From Sclerodactyla briareus (lineage: Eukaryota; Echinodermata; Holothuroidea; Dendrochirotida; Sclerodactylidae): DNA of 64,000 bases. Position 1 is the first letter of the stretch, and each line of letters starts with the position of its first letter. Location of the stretch: positions 124,001 through 188,000 of the forward strand of contig JAODTK010004932.1 in assembly GCA_026419785.1 (NCBI GenBank). The letters run 5' to 3'. A program made the translations under genes and the position numbers. The notes under the pieces were generated by a model that was not told the DNA's origin, made no database searches, and saw only the letters and a program-made list of their open reading frames with translations. This document shows, in pieces, positions 13,061 to 23,590 of the stretch.

Positions 13061-13829
13061 GTCCGTTTTCGGCGCCTCCGCGTCGCTTCCCCCCTGAGGA
13101 GTGACCCCCAGGATACGGTACTCCACTGGGTCCATTTTTGCTAAACGAACACAGAAACTCCCGAACGTGGAACTAGTTTTCGTTGAAACTAATTTGGTCT
13201 CTGACGATCCCCCAACGACCCCAAACATTCGAGGCACAAATTACATTGAATAGTGGGGTTTGTTCAGAGTTAAGATGGTTTTAACTGTATTTTTCGCATT
13301 AGGCTACAATGCCTATAATCGCCACTAACCTCCTCTATTACATTTTACGAGACGTAGTGGTTCTATACGTTTCATGTTTATACCTTGCTTTCGCGCAGTT
13401 AGCCTAATACACCATGGTGGTTTGCAAAGGCACGCCCCAGGTGTCTTCGTGGTTTTGTTCAAAGTGAGATTCTGCCCCAGAACTTTCGAAATCAATCGCG
13501 TTTTCCTAAGATGGGTAAGCTGTGGGCCCTCCCAGAAACTTGATGCACCTGCTAGCACCAAGAGCACTTAGCAGGCTAAAGTGTTGCCAAGTTTCCGAGT
13601 GACGAGTTTTTTTCGGCTCCAGCTAAGGTCACTGGACCATAAAACATGATCCAACTGCCTCAAGTCAAATGACACCCTTGAAGACTATCATGCACTGAAG
13701 ATCACTATCGGAGCGGTTAAATTTTCCAAGTTGCTTCGCGCCAGAGCAACACACATATAATATTGCGGGACGCAGTTTTGTTTATTTGTGTTACTCACTT
13801 TTATACTATACAGCGTATTAGCGGGGGGT
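13061..13829. other. Unassigned sequence
   Basis: Nothing recognisable between two minisatellites. Small frames up to 80 codons have no motif. Confidence 0.4.
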
Positions 13830-14095
13830 GGGATCGATATTCCGAAGGTCGTTATCCGGAGGGTCGTCACTCCGAATTAGACAAGAGGACCGTTTTTTCC
13901 GAAGGGTCGCTATCCGCAGGGATGTTATTCCGAATTTATCATAAGGGTCGTTATTCCGAGGGTAGTTAGTCCGATTGACCATAAAAGGAACCACTATTCC
14001 GACGGACCGATATTCCGAATTGCCATCGGGGTCGCTATTCCGAATTGACATCGAGGTCGCTATTCGAATTGAGCATCGGTCGTATTTTCCGAATC
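13830..14095 (-). repeat. TTCGGAATAACG minisatellite, locus 1
   Basis: Tandem units read here as 'ggtcgttattccgaa' alternating with 'ttgaccataaagg'-type spacers, giving an effective period of about 15-40 bp. This is the reverse complement of the form found inside the 17-29 kb array (TTCGGAATAACGGTCC). The same family occurs at six other loci. Local translation gives repeated YSEG/FRRV peptides in every frame, which explains the apparent open frames here. Confidence 0.85.
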
Positions 14096-14485
14096 ACATG
14101 ATTTAGGTCATGGGGACTGGGGTTGGGGGGTGTCGCAAGCGTCTAGGGATCCAAGGGAATGTTGTTTAAATGCGAAGGTCGGTCGTTCAATCTAGTAACG
14201 GTGCATGAATTGAGTGGTACTTTAAGGTCATCTAATGCGATCGCAGTCGGTACTCGCAGCCTCATGATACAGATAAAACCCATCGGAGTCTGTGACAAAT
14301 CACGGTTGAGTACATTTACGACAGACACCGCCGAGTAGGCCTATCTACATCAGATGATATCAACCATGGAGGTAAAACAGACCTGTTTTTATTCCAGTCA
14401 AATAGAAACGTCCGACGACACAAATCGTACTGTGCACTAGCGTGGAAACGGGGTGTATCAATGGAAGGGGGGGGTGGGGGGGGTG
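14096..14485 (+). repeat. Flank shared with 35 kb (copy 1)
   Basis: About 390 bp next to minisatellite locus 1 match 35025-35410 at roughly 80% in the same orientation. Shared landmarks are 'ggtcatggggac', 'tgtcgcaagcgtc', 'aggatccaagggaatg', 'gagtggtactttaag', 'actcgcagcct' and 'cgtggaaacggggtgt' followed by a G-run. Minisatellite plus flank form one dispersed repeat family; no coding content is evident. Confidence 0.75.
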
Positions 14486-16885
14486 GGGCAATGGAATTCT
14501 TTCTGATGCCTTCTTTTTTCTCTTCCTTTAAATCAGTTAAAAATACCATTTTGGAAATGAATTCAATAAGTATCATAATTTAATATAATAATTCTTATGC
14601 CTATTATAATTGCCAGACTGTAACTAATCGGCAATAATCAGTTTTTGTCCCTGAGTTTGTCGGGTTAATAATTGATGGCAAATGGCAGAATAATGGAAAC
14701 TATTTACACTATTAAAAAAAGGTTTAGTTGACGTACGAATTTTCATTTTAATATTACGATGCATGACATGAACAATTGGTGATTAGAAGAAACTTGGGAC
14801 TGATATACGACATTGAAAAACTGATGACAAACTAAACGCGGGTGATCATAAGTCGTGCGATTACGTATAACATTGTGTAAATTAGGTTACTTACTCTGTT
14901 CTGGCCCGCATGATGTTCATTGACTTGTTTAACAAAATGCCATCTACGTTGAGGTCCTATTGATGCAAACATGAGTTACAGCCCATTTCGCACCCAGGAA
15001 AATTAAAACTGAAGTTAAAGAGAGGCTCTCGGTTTGTTATTGGTATCCAATCACAGAATATAGTCAGTATGTCGGGCGGGATGAATCTCTCATCAGCAGG
15101 TCACACAAATTACGAGAACATGAACATATCATGGGCGAAGTCACTCCATTTTCATCATAGACGGGTGCATTCGGAGGCAGAGAGGGAGCAATGAAGGGGT
15201 TGGTGACTATTTACCTCTAGCATGAAGTTTAAAAGTGAATGACTTACCCTGTAGTTGTTGAAATTCTATAGGCCGTGGGCCTCTCTCATTGGGACCCATA
15301 TTTCCAATGTAACATGCCCGTTCTAGTGTGTTATTGCAGCTTTCTTTTCTGGGTAAAGAGGTCTTACATGTCATGTACCGAAGGTAAGGCCATTTTCCCT
15401 ATGATCTATCTTCAGTTTCGCCAGTGCCATACTTGTCATGCATCCCAGCCCTGCGCTTAGAACCAGAGGGCGCGGATCCTCATTGACCCGTGTGACTACC
15501 GGTGTCATGAGCGGCAAACAATCCTCCCCATACCCGACCACAGCCGAGTCTCAGTCAAGTGCATCCGCCCTGTTCACTAGCACCAATCCGGAAACCTCCG
15601 CCCTGGCAGTGGCTTTCAGCACGTTAGTCTTTCTCTCCAGTGGTGTTGTGTTATCACCATGTTCGAACGCTAGCAGTCTCATGTGAGAGATTGAAAGCTA
15701 GAGATGGCCGGGTGAGAGTGATGCCCCTCATTATATGTACTCTGTCTACTAATATTTACTCTTCCGCTCTCCAGATCCCCATAATACCACCCGAATTAAC
15801 TCAATTTCATAATACGAACAAACGCGCTTGAAATAATTGTAGCATTGACGGACTTCTTATATTCATAAGCCGCCCATTGTAGCCTATGTACTCCACATCA
15901 ATAACTTTTGAATTAAATGTGGACTAACATTTGGCAAACTAGTGATTACTCTATTATGTTAATTTTTTGATCCATTTGGTTTTGTGAACCACCACACGTA
16001 ACCTTAGCTATGATGCAGGCGAAATTACACAGTGACACTAACAATACCATGTTAGGTCTTGCAGGTCTTGGTCTACTTGTTCTAGTTGGTTTCGGTCTGC
16101 CCCGTCGGCTGTTAACGTGCGTCGTGTTTCTTCGTTCTTCCGCTCCGCCCGGGTTCTGAGAAAGGGTCGGATCCTGGAGTTTACGGTCGCTTGGTCGTGC
16201 AAGAATCGGATGACGAGTAAAATGCGGCCTCGGAGGAAGCTGTGATTACCTACAACACCCCGATTAATCTGAAGCACTATCGTTTTTTTTTTTTTTTTTT
16301 TTGGGGGGGGGTGTCCCCTCCCTCGCCTCGCCCGCCTGTGTCCAAGGAAAGAACTCCACCATTGGCATTAATCACGCGCCGCTATGCTGCTGAGATGCGA
16401 TAGGCCTAAGGGTCTAGTGACACACAAGTAGACTCGTTTTTAACCCACCACCCCCTCCTCCCTCCCTCCAATGGTCTTGGAACTGTCGCTGCCAGTCATA
16501 TTTAACTTGTTTCGAGATATCGAATCACAATTCATGATTAGGCTCCCCGGCGAGTTAATTAGGACAACCGATCCCATAGCCTACTTTTCTACGAGGAAAT
16601 CACATTCCTGTTTTACCAGCGTTGCCACGGCCGTAAAAGGTGCGGGCGGCGACAATTTTTTTAGAATGGAAACTAGACGATTGGGGAGCTTTAAACAGAA
16701 ACAGATCACCACACATGTCATGTTCAGTTGACCCAATTGAGAACAATGCTTCAAACCACGTTCACAATTGTTTTTTCTTCTCATAATCCTCACTAGTTAA
16801 TCATCAGGATTTGTGGCCTAGACTATAGTTTTCCTAGTCATGCTGTAGTCTATGACGATGGGTGGTAACTTGCACGTCATTTGTA
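14486..16885. other. Unassigned sequence
   Basis: No repeat partner or recognisable gene. A T20-G9 homopolymer compound lies at about 16283-16311. Frames at 15275-15831 (plus) and 16038-16277 (minus) are short and lack recognisable motifs. Confidence 0.4.
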
Positions 16886-17190
16886 GGTTATCGATGCGCG
16901 ACTAGTTGCGGAGATCATGCGCTCGCACGAATATCGTATAGCACACGCGACTGATCCTACGATCGATCGTCGTGCGAAGAAGTTTGCCGACTCGCGTTTT
17001 CAAAAGTTCAGGCATTGCAAAACTGCGATATCCACCACCACCCATGAGGGTAGGGCTGGGGATAAAGCTCAACCAGATCAGACCCTGATAATAATACTCA
17101 TAATAATAATATAATAGAATAATATAATAATAATAAAAATAATAATAATAATACTAATAATAATATTAATAATAATAAGAATAATACCAT
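16886..17190 (+). mobile_element. Element with (TAA)n tail, copy 1
   Basis: About 200 bp of complex sequence ('agttgcgg-agatcatgcgct', 'actcgcgttttcaaaagttcaggcat', 'ataaagctcaaccagatcagaccctg') ends in ~90 bp of (TAA)n with occasional TAG/TAC. A second copy occupies 39150-40545 and ends in the same tail, but is split by a 1.15-kb insertion. A short complex body with a simple-repeat 3' tail is typical of SINEs or 5'-truncated LINEs; no RT or Pol III boxes were seen, so the class stays open. It directly abuts the start of the composite-unit array. Confidence 0.6.
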
Positions 17191-17715
17191 AATGAGGCTT
17201 TTGTAAGAAGCAAACCTTTCCCTAAATGTCCTTCTTTTCAAATATGCTCTGCCTTTACGACCCCTGTCTTCCATGACCTGATAAGTCTTCCAACGGAGGC
17301 AACACTGACTCCAGACGTCATTCCTACATATCGTGCGCTCTATGTCAGGACGCCGAGGACACTATTCTATGCCCCAACAACGATTCATCTCATCCAAAGA
17401 GCACCTAGAAAAGGAAGGGCCTCGCCGTGTAGGGTCAGCAAAAGGGGTTGGTGTGGATTTTTCAGATCAGTGAAAACGATGTTGCATATTTCATTCACAG
17501 ACTGGGGAAACATCCATCCAATATCGGCTGAAGCAATTCTTCATAGGCTTTGATCGCGCCTCCCCATGGTGAACTGGAGGCCGCGAACGCCTCCCTTCCT
17601 TCCTCGGTGATTCTGCCGAATCACTCCGAGTAATCCTTGACGGCGCCTCACCAGCGCTCAGAATGCGGTTGCTTCGGCAACGTTCACCGAGTTTTGCTCT
17701 CATATGCGCCGTAAT

Positions 17716-18597
17716 TATATCCCCACTTCGGATATTATGGTTTTGGCTTCGCCCGTCTCCGCCGCCGCCGCCGCTTCTCGTCCGCGTCCGCCGCCACGTT
17801 TCTTGTTAGCGCAATAACTCTCCAACACTTTGTCGTTTGAGCCGAAACTTGGCACCCATTTCCCCTTGGTGAAATCTCGGAATGAGTTCGAAAGTGGGCG
17901 TCGCCACATGACGGGGTCCGCTTATTCGCATAATTGCCGCCCGATGGAAGATTTTCCGTTAGCGCAATAACCTCTTTAACGCTTTATCCGTTGATTCTGA
18001 AACTTGGTAACACTGTCGCCCAGTGAATCTCGGATGAGTTCGGAGTGGGCATCGCTGCACTGCTGGGGGCCGCTAATTTGCCATAATTTTCGGAAATTTT
18101 CAAGTTAGTCGGATTTTAACGAAACATTTTTGGTGGTCGGGATCTATATTTGATCCCGAAAAATGTGGAAGTTATTTCAGGTCTCAAAGGCACATTTGTG
18201 AAATTTATGCGATTTTCAAAACTTTTCAGATTGGACGAAATTGGTGGGCGACCTATGTTGAATCTGAAAAATGTGGATGTCATTTCAAGGTCCTCGGAGG
18301 TCCAAACTTGCAAAATTTATGCGATTTTTCCAACTTTGTCAATTTGAACGAACTTGGGTGGATGGGCTAATTTGTTCCTCCCAAAGTTAGAAGTCATTTC
18401 ACGCCATCATGTGTCAAATTCGCAAATTCCATTTGCCTATCAACACCCATGGATTACAACAAAACTTGGAGAATGAAGTTTGTCTTGGTTTCTTACCAAA
18501 TGCCTTATGGGGTGTTGATACTTCTTCTCAATGATTGCTCAAACCCCAAAAGTGGGGATATACACGTGGGCGGTTTTACCCGCCCTACACTTCTAGT
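17716..18597 (+). mobile_element. Helentron-like non-autonomous element
   Basis: Units 2-4 and the 44.9-kb copy read 'cgtaatttagcac' where this unit holds 880 bp, so the insertion and its empty sites are directly visible. The left end is TATATCCCCACTT (17716-17728). Its perfect complement AAGTGGGGATATA (18550-18562) lies about 35 bp before the right end and is followed by a 6-bp hairpin, GGGCGG-TTTTAC-CCGCCC (18568-18585), and a CTAG terminus (18593-18596). Insertion falls within a T-run. Asymmetric inverted repeats, a 3' hairpin and TT insertion are known marks of Helentrons (Helitron2). There is no Rep/helicase frame, so it is non-autonomous. The interior holds two ~150-bp and three ~110-bp tandem repeats. 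Confidence 0.7.
17800..18430 (+). repeat. Internal tandem repeats of the Helentron-like element
   Basis: Two ~150-bp copies begin at 'gcgcaataac' (17808 and 17958), each with 'gaaacttgg' and 'gtgaatctcgg-atgagttcg' landmarks. Three ~110-bp copies follow ('gattttaacgaaac', 'gattggacgaaattggtggg', 'atttgaacgaacttgggtgg') near 18111, 18231 and 18341, each with a 'gtcatttca'-like segment and 'aaatttatgcgatttt'. Internal repeat amplification is common in non-autonomous Helitrons. Confidence 0.65.
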
Positions 18598-18850
18598 TTT
18601 AGCACTTGGAGACTCCGGGCCGCGAGCCGGAGCCGACGTCGGCCCTTCCGCGCAGCACCGAGGCGAACCACGCTCATATGGCTAATGTGTTGTAACCTCC
18701 GGATTCCTCATTATGAACGAGCCGAAACACCTTGACTCTGGAATTTTCACTATTTTTTACTTTGGTTCAGATAACTCAGGTCAAGACGAGTCAGGTACGC
18801 TTGATCAAGGATCTGTGTCAGAGGTTTTATATCTCCTTTTTTTTTCTAGA

Positions 18851-19165
18851 TATTGGGGGAACGCTGTTAGCGGGAGTTGAGAACGATCCCCCGGTCGAGC
18901 GCCTGGTAACAGACTGGTAGCGCCGCCGCTAACCGACCTGATCAGCTACCGATTTAAACAACTTGGGTCTATAGTCCTATTAATTCGACAACGCGTATAT
19001 CACAACAACACCACTCCCCACCTCCGTGGCACCCACGTTCAACCCGAGATACGGATGTTCAAAGTAACCACCGAGTGTTCATCGAGTGTTGGCCGGGTGC
19101 GCCGGCTAAGCGGGCTGGCAGCGCACCTCTAACCTGCTACGCGACCGGGACTGCGAATCAGCGGT
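18851..19165 (+). pseudogene. Exon-like module of composite unit 1
   Basis: A canonical-looking acceptor, 'ttttttctag', precedes ATATTGGGGGAAC and a donor-like 'gcggtaagc' closes the module about 315 bp later. The same signals occur at the same places in units 2-4 and at 45.1 kb. Just upstream, 'gacgagtcag|gtacgc' could be the donor of a ~55-nt intron. Patching indels across copies, one frame begins DIGGTAVAGAENDHPVERLV and continues to RRLSGLAAHLTC. I do not recognise the product. Frames are broken in every copy, so this is a decayed or mis-sequenced exon at best, and a chance pattern at worst. Confidence 0.3.
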
Positions 19166-19194
19166 AAGCCTTGGTATGTTTTTCCTATAAGTGA

Positions 19195-19535
19195 ATGGGT
19201 GATTCGGAATACGACCCTCTGATTCAATTCGGAATAACGGTCCCGCACTCAATTCGGAATAACGACTCCGATGTTCCATTCGGAATAACGACGCCTTTCC
19301 TGAATTCGGAATAGCGACCCGAGTCCATCGGAAAAGCGGTCCTCATGATGAAATCGGAATGGACGACCCTTCGGAATTACGGTCCCTATTTTCCAATTCG
19401 GAATAACGAACCTTCGGAATGAAGCCCTTCGGACTAAAGACCTGCGAATGCGGTCCCATGTGAATTCGGAATAACGACCCTTCGGAAAACGGTCCCTATG
19501 TCACTTCGGAATAACGACCCTTCGAATAACGAACC
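19195..19535 (+). repeat. TTCGGAATAACG minisatellite, locus 2 (unit 1)
   Basis: Roughly 20 degenerate copies of TTCGGAATAACGRCCC separated by 'atgttcaa', 'ctcatgatgaa' and 'tatttccaa' spacers, which gives a higher-order period near 40 bp. It occupies the same position in every composite unit. Confidence 0.85.
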
Positions 19536-20130
19536 GGAACCTTAGCGGGACACCGACTTTACCAAATTTGTTGCCGTAACGCATGAGCGTTTGAAAAACC
19601 CGATATCTTGAAATTCTACATTAAACGAATGCTATTGGATCAATATTTGGCCTAATACAACTGTAAAATTATTAAACGCAGTATCATTTCTTGGTTGTAT
19701 CAAATTTGTGTTATAGTATAATTTAGTATAGGAATTGAAGGAGGCCGCTAACGGGATGTTGACTGAAGTTCCGAGTTATTGAAAATTGTTTTATTTTCAG
19801 ATATTGATCCATGACAACCTTTAAAAGTCGTAGTGGAAGGAAAACCGCCAACCTTCTTATCCCCGTTATTTTCACTAGTTTCATCGCGAGGATTACCTGG
19901 CATTCTTATTAGGATGTTTGGTCCACCCTCTTTGAACTCGCATCAGAAATTCGTGCTGAAAAAGTTGCATACACCCCCCCCCCCCTACCCCTCCTCTCGC
20001 CCAATCATCGATCGAAGAAAACGGTTCTGCGAGGCCGCGGTGGGAATCTTTCTTTATATATCTTACGAAATTTGTAATACCGTCTAAATACGTTTAATCC
20101 GGCACAAAGAAGAGATCGATACTCGATAGT

Positions 20131-20200
20131 CTGTAGCGTATTAGCAGGGCAGTGGACATAGCCTCTGGTCGTAAAGTTGAGTTCGAATCCTGATCTTGAG
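20131..20200 (+). repeat. tRNA-like (SINE-type) box, unit 1
   Basis: The sequence 'tagcagg-tcagtggatggagc', spelled best in units 3 and 4, resembles a tRNA A box. It is followed about 35 nt later by 'gagttcgaatcctgatc', a good B box. The cloverleaf cannot be completed and the anticodon arm is degenerate, so this is not a functional tRNA gene. A tRNA-derived SINE head trapped in the composite unit is the likely origin. Counterparts lie at 25921-26036 and 28806-28885; unit 2 has lost it. Confidence 0.45.
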
Positions 20201-20394
20201 CTGAGGGTGATACTGGCCAACCCCCAATGGATTCAAGCGTCAGGAAATCATTTTTCTGTTGCACGAAGTAGTCTCCTACCGTCATCTGAAATTATCACTC
20301 GTTTTTTTGTTCCTAACATATTCTGAAAGGTCTCCTACTCCTTGATAAACATGCAAAGTCTTTGGCGGCTGGTATTTTTGGGAGCTTTGGTGTT

Positions 20395-20525
20395 GTGACG
20401 CCAATCGGAAGAATCAAAAGAAGGGGAAACAAACCTTCCGGAAAACTACCGCCCCATCAGTCTCCTCTCTTGCATTAAACTGATTGGAAAGGTAATCGAG
20501 AGGCGCCTGGTGCACACACATTACT
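20395..20525 (+). pseudogene. Non-LTR reverse transcriptase scrap, unit 1
   Basis: The frame from 20442 reads ENYRPISLLSCI followed, after a small slip, by GKVIERRL. This is the conserved N-terminal motif (NYRPISL...K..E..) of non-LTR retrotransposon reverse transcriptases. Upstream text gives a lysine- and glutamate-rich segment. Nothing downstream resembles the QxGFR, FADD or later RT motifs, so only about 30-40 residues of the domain remain. The same scrap occurs in units 2-4 (23440, 26272, 29128). It is an immobile fragment carried by the tandem unit. Confidence 0.55.
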
Positions 20526-21894
20526 ATGGAGCGAAGTCCACCACCGTTTGACCGGATCATGGCAAATTGACTTGGTATTACAATCCCTACAACGTACCCA
20601 CCCCAACCTCACCCCTGTTGCCGGAAAGAACCCTTTCCGGGAGCTCTTGCCGCATGAAGCTGGCTCAATTTATATTAGTTTACTTCGTCTTGTAGCTGCT
20701 CCGATTTGCCTTGTTTTACAGAATTACGGAACGCTAAATCGTTTATTTTTCTTGTTTTTTTTCAAGCAGTCCTACACAATGGGCTTTTGTAAGAAGAACC
20801 TTTCCTCCTAATGTCCGTCTTTTCAATAATGCTCTGACTTCCGCCCCTGTCTTCCATACCTGATACGTCTCCAATCGGAGGCAACACTGGACTCCGACTT
20901 CAATCCTACATAATCGTGCGCTCTATGGTCGAGGACGCCGAGGCCTATTCTATGCCCCAACAACGATATCAATCTCATGCCCAAAAGAGCCGCTAAAAAG
21001 GAAGGCCGTCGGCCAGTGGTAAAGGGTCATCAAAAGCGGGTTGGTGTGAGTTTTCAAGGTCAGTGAAAACGATGTTGCATAGTTTCATTTCACAGACTGG
21101 GAACTAGTACCAGCCATATCTGGTTGAAGCATAACTTACTAGCTTTGATCGCGCCTCCTCCATGGGTGAGGAGGCCGCGAACGCTTCCTTACTTCCTCGG
21201 TGATTCTGCCCGAATCATCGAGTAAATCCCTTGACGGGCGCCCACCGGCGCTCAGAATGAGGTGCTCGAACGTTCAACAGAGTTGTGTCTCTCATATGCG
21301 CCGTAATTTAGCACTTGGAACCTCCCGGGCCCGAGCCGGAGCCGACAGACGGCTTCCGCTTAGCACCGAGGCGAACCACGCTCATATGGCTATTGTTGGT
21401 ACCTCCGATCCTCATCTATGACGAGCCCGGAACACCTTTACTCTGGAATTTCACTATATTTTACTTTAGTTCAGATAACCAAAGTCAAGAGTTCAGGTAC
21501 GCTGGATCACGGATCTGTAGTCAGAATGTTTATATCTCTTTTATTTTTCTAGATATTGGGGGCGCTGTTTGCGGGAAGGTGAGAACGATCACCGGTCGAG
21601 CGCCTGTTAACAGACTGTTCTCGCCCCGCTAACCGACTGACTCAAGCCTAGTGATTCAAACAACTTGGGCTATATAGTCTTATTAAATTCGACAACGCGT
21701 ATCACAAACAACCCCATCCCAACGCCCCCCCTCCGTGGCACCGCACGGTACCGAGATACGGAGTTCAAAGTAACCATCGAGTGTTCATCGAGTGTTGGCG
21801 CGGGTCGCCGGCTAAGCGGGCTGGCGGCGCACCCTAACCTGCTAACCTACCGGGATGCGATCAAGACGGTAAGCTTGTATCTTTCTATTAAGTG

Positions 21895-22335
21895 AATGGG
21901 TGATTCGAAATAAACGAACCTATGATCCATCGGAATAACGGTCCTGCACTCAATTCGGAATTAATCTACCCGATGTTCTTTCGGAATACACGGACCCTGT
22001 TATCCTGAATCGGAAGCGACCCCCAATGTTCAATCGGAATAACGGTCCATATTCTGAAATCGGACAACGGACACCGATGGTCCATCGGAAGGAAAAGCGG
22101 TCCTCATGATGAATTCGGAATAAAGACCTTTCGGAATAACGGTCCCTATTTCCATTATCGGAAGACCTACCCTTCGGAATAAAGACCCATTCGGAAATAA
22201 AGACCCATTCGGAAAGCCGGAGGTCCCAATGATGATTCGAAATAACGACCTTATGACACTAACCGGTCCCTAGGTTCAATTCGGAATAAGACCCTTCGGA
22301 ATAACGACCCTCCGTTGTAATAACGAAACCGGCCA
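21895..22335 (+). repeat. TTCGGAATAACG minisatellite, locus 3 (unit 2)
   Basis: Same motif and spacers as locus 2, with one or more additional 'aaagacccattcgga' units expanded near 22170-22215. Confidence 0.85.
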
Positions 22336-22959
22336 AACCTTCGCGGGACACCGAATTTAATCAATTGTGCACGGATAACGCATGAAGTCGTTTGAAAAAA
22401 ACCCGATTATCTTGAAATGTTACATTAAACGAATATGCTAATTGGATAAATATTTGGCCTAATAAAACTGATAAAATTATTTAAAAAAGCAGATCATTAT
22501 CTGGGTGTATCAAATTTGTGTTATAGTATAATTTAGTATAGAATTGAGGAGCGGAGCTAACGGGAGTTAGTTGACTGGACAGGTAGAGTTTTGATAATTG
22601 TTTAGTTCAGATATTGATCCATGACAACCTCAAAAGCCGGTAAGAGGGGAAGGAAAAACGCCACATTTTATCCCGCCTATTTTGCACTAGGTTCATCGCG
22701 AGGATTACCTGGCATTCTTATTAGGATGTTTGGCAACTCTATGGACTCGCATTTCAGAAATCGTGCTGAAAAAGTGGCTACCCGCCACCCCTTCCCCTCG
22801 CCACACACATCGATATGAAGAAAAACGGTTAGCGAGGCCAGCTGGTGGGACTATTATGTAATATTTTACGACACCTTGTAATATCCCGTCTAAATAAGTT
22901 TTAATCCGGAACAAAGAAGAGATCGATACTCGATAGGTCTGATAGCGTAGGTAGCAGGT

Positions 22960-23300
22960 CCGATATCTTGAAATTCTACATTAAAACGAATATGCAATTG
23001 GAATCAATATTAATGATAATAAAACTGTCAATTATTACAACAGCAGTATTTTCATATTTGCAGAGGAAATCATTATCTTGGTTGTATTCAGGAATTTGTG
23101 TTATAGTATAATTTAGTATAGGAATTGGAGGAGGCCGATAACGGGAGCTTGAATGAAGTTCGAGTATTGATAATTGTTTAAATCGATATTGATCCAGACA
23201 ACCTTTAAAAGTCGGTGGTAGTGGAAGGAAACCGCACATTCTCCTATCACGCCTATTTTCCACTAGTTTCTCGCGAGATTACCTTGCATTCATCTGAAAT
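22960..23300 (+). repeat. Internal duplication within unit 2
   Basis: Second copy of the segment beginning 'ccgatatcttgaaattctacattaaa', with a 'ttttcatatttgcagaggaaatcattatct' stretch, given here in outline, that the first copy lacks but units 3 and 4 contain. The duplicate therefore came from a different unit subtype, which points to unequal exchange or gene conversion among units. Confidence 0.6.
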
Positions 23301-23399
23301 TATCGCTCGTGTGTTCATAAAATATTCTGAAAGGTCTCCTACTCTTGATAAACAGTTCGCAGTCTGTGGCCGGTTGTTGTTTTGGGAGCTTTGGTGTTG

Positions 23400-23590
23400 T
23401 GACTGCCAATCGGAAGAATCGAAAGAGGGGAAAGAAACCTCCGGAAAACTACCGCCCCATCAGTCTCACCTCTCGTGCAATAATACTGTATTGGAAAGTT
23501 ATCGAGAGGACGCCTGGTGCCACACAATTATATGGAGCGAATTGTGCCCACCACCGGTTGACACGGATCATGCAAGATTACTTTTGGGTT
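23400..23590 (+). pseudogene. Non-LTR reverse transcriptase scrap, unit 2
   Basis: Counterpart of the unit 1 scrap: 'gaaaactaccgccccatcag' encodes ENYRPI and is followed by a frameshifted 'attggaaag' (GK). The reading frame shifts at different places from the other units. Confidence 0.5.

Larger units (their letters stand above)
17191..20778 (+). repeat. Composite unit 1 (carries Helentron-like insert)
   Basis: First of four head-to-tail units that start at 'gaggcttttgtaagaag'. Order of modules: unassigned start, an ~500-bp stretch ending 'ctcatatgcgccgtaat', the 880-bp insertion (17716-18597), an exon-like module after 'ttttttctag' (18851-19165), the minisatellite (19200-19530), a second exon-like module after 'ttattttcag' (19801-19990), a tRNA-like box (20131-20195) and a reverse transcriptase scrap (20395-20520). 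Without the insertion the length is about 2.7 kb, matching units 3 and 4. Confidence 0.8.

Noticed and set aside
13763..14051. Open frames with repeated YSEG/EYRS peptides
   Set aside because: They are translations of the minisatellite. The same peptides appear at every minisatellite locus, in more than one frame.
15438..15686. 82-codon plus-strand frame with Ser/Thr-rich composition
   Set aside because: No start context, splice signals, motif or repeat partner; the composition alone is not sufficient to call a gene.
16283..16311. Poly-T/poly-G compound as a terminator or regulatory signal
   Set aside because: No adjacent gene or RNA. Similar homopolymer compounds are scattered throughout the window and may be sequencing artefacts.
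20131..20200. Functional tRNA gene
   Set aside because: A- and B-box-like motifs exist, but acceptor and anticodon stems cannot be paired, and the element is part of a repeated unit.
20442..20778. A complete LINE reverse transcriptase in the composite unit
   Set aside because: Only the first conserved block is present; no QxGFR or FADD block follows in any frame in any of the four units.
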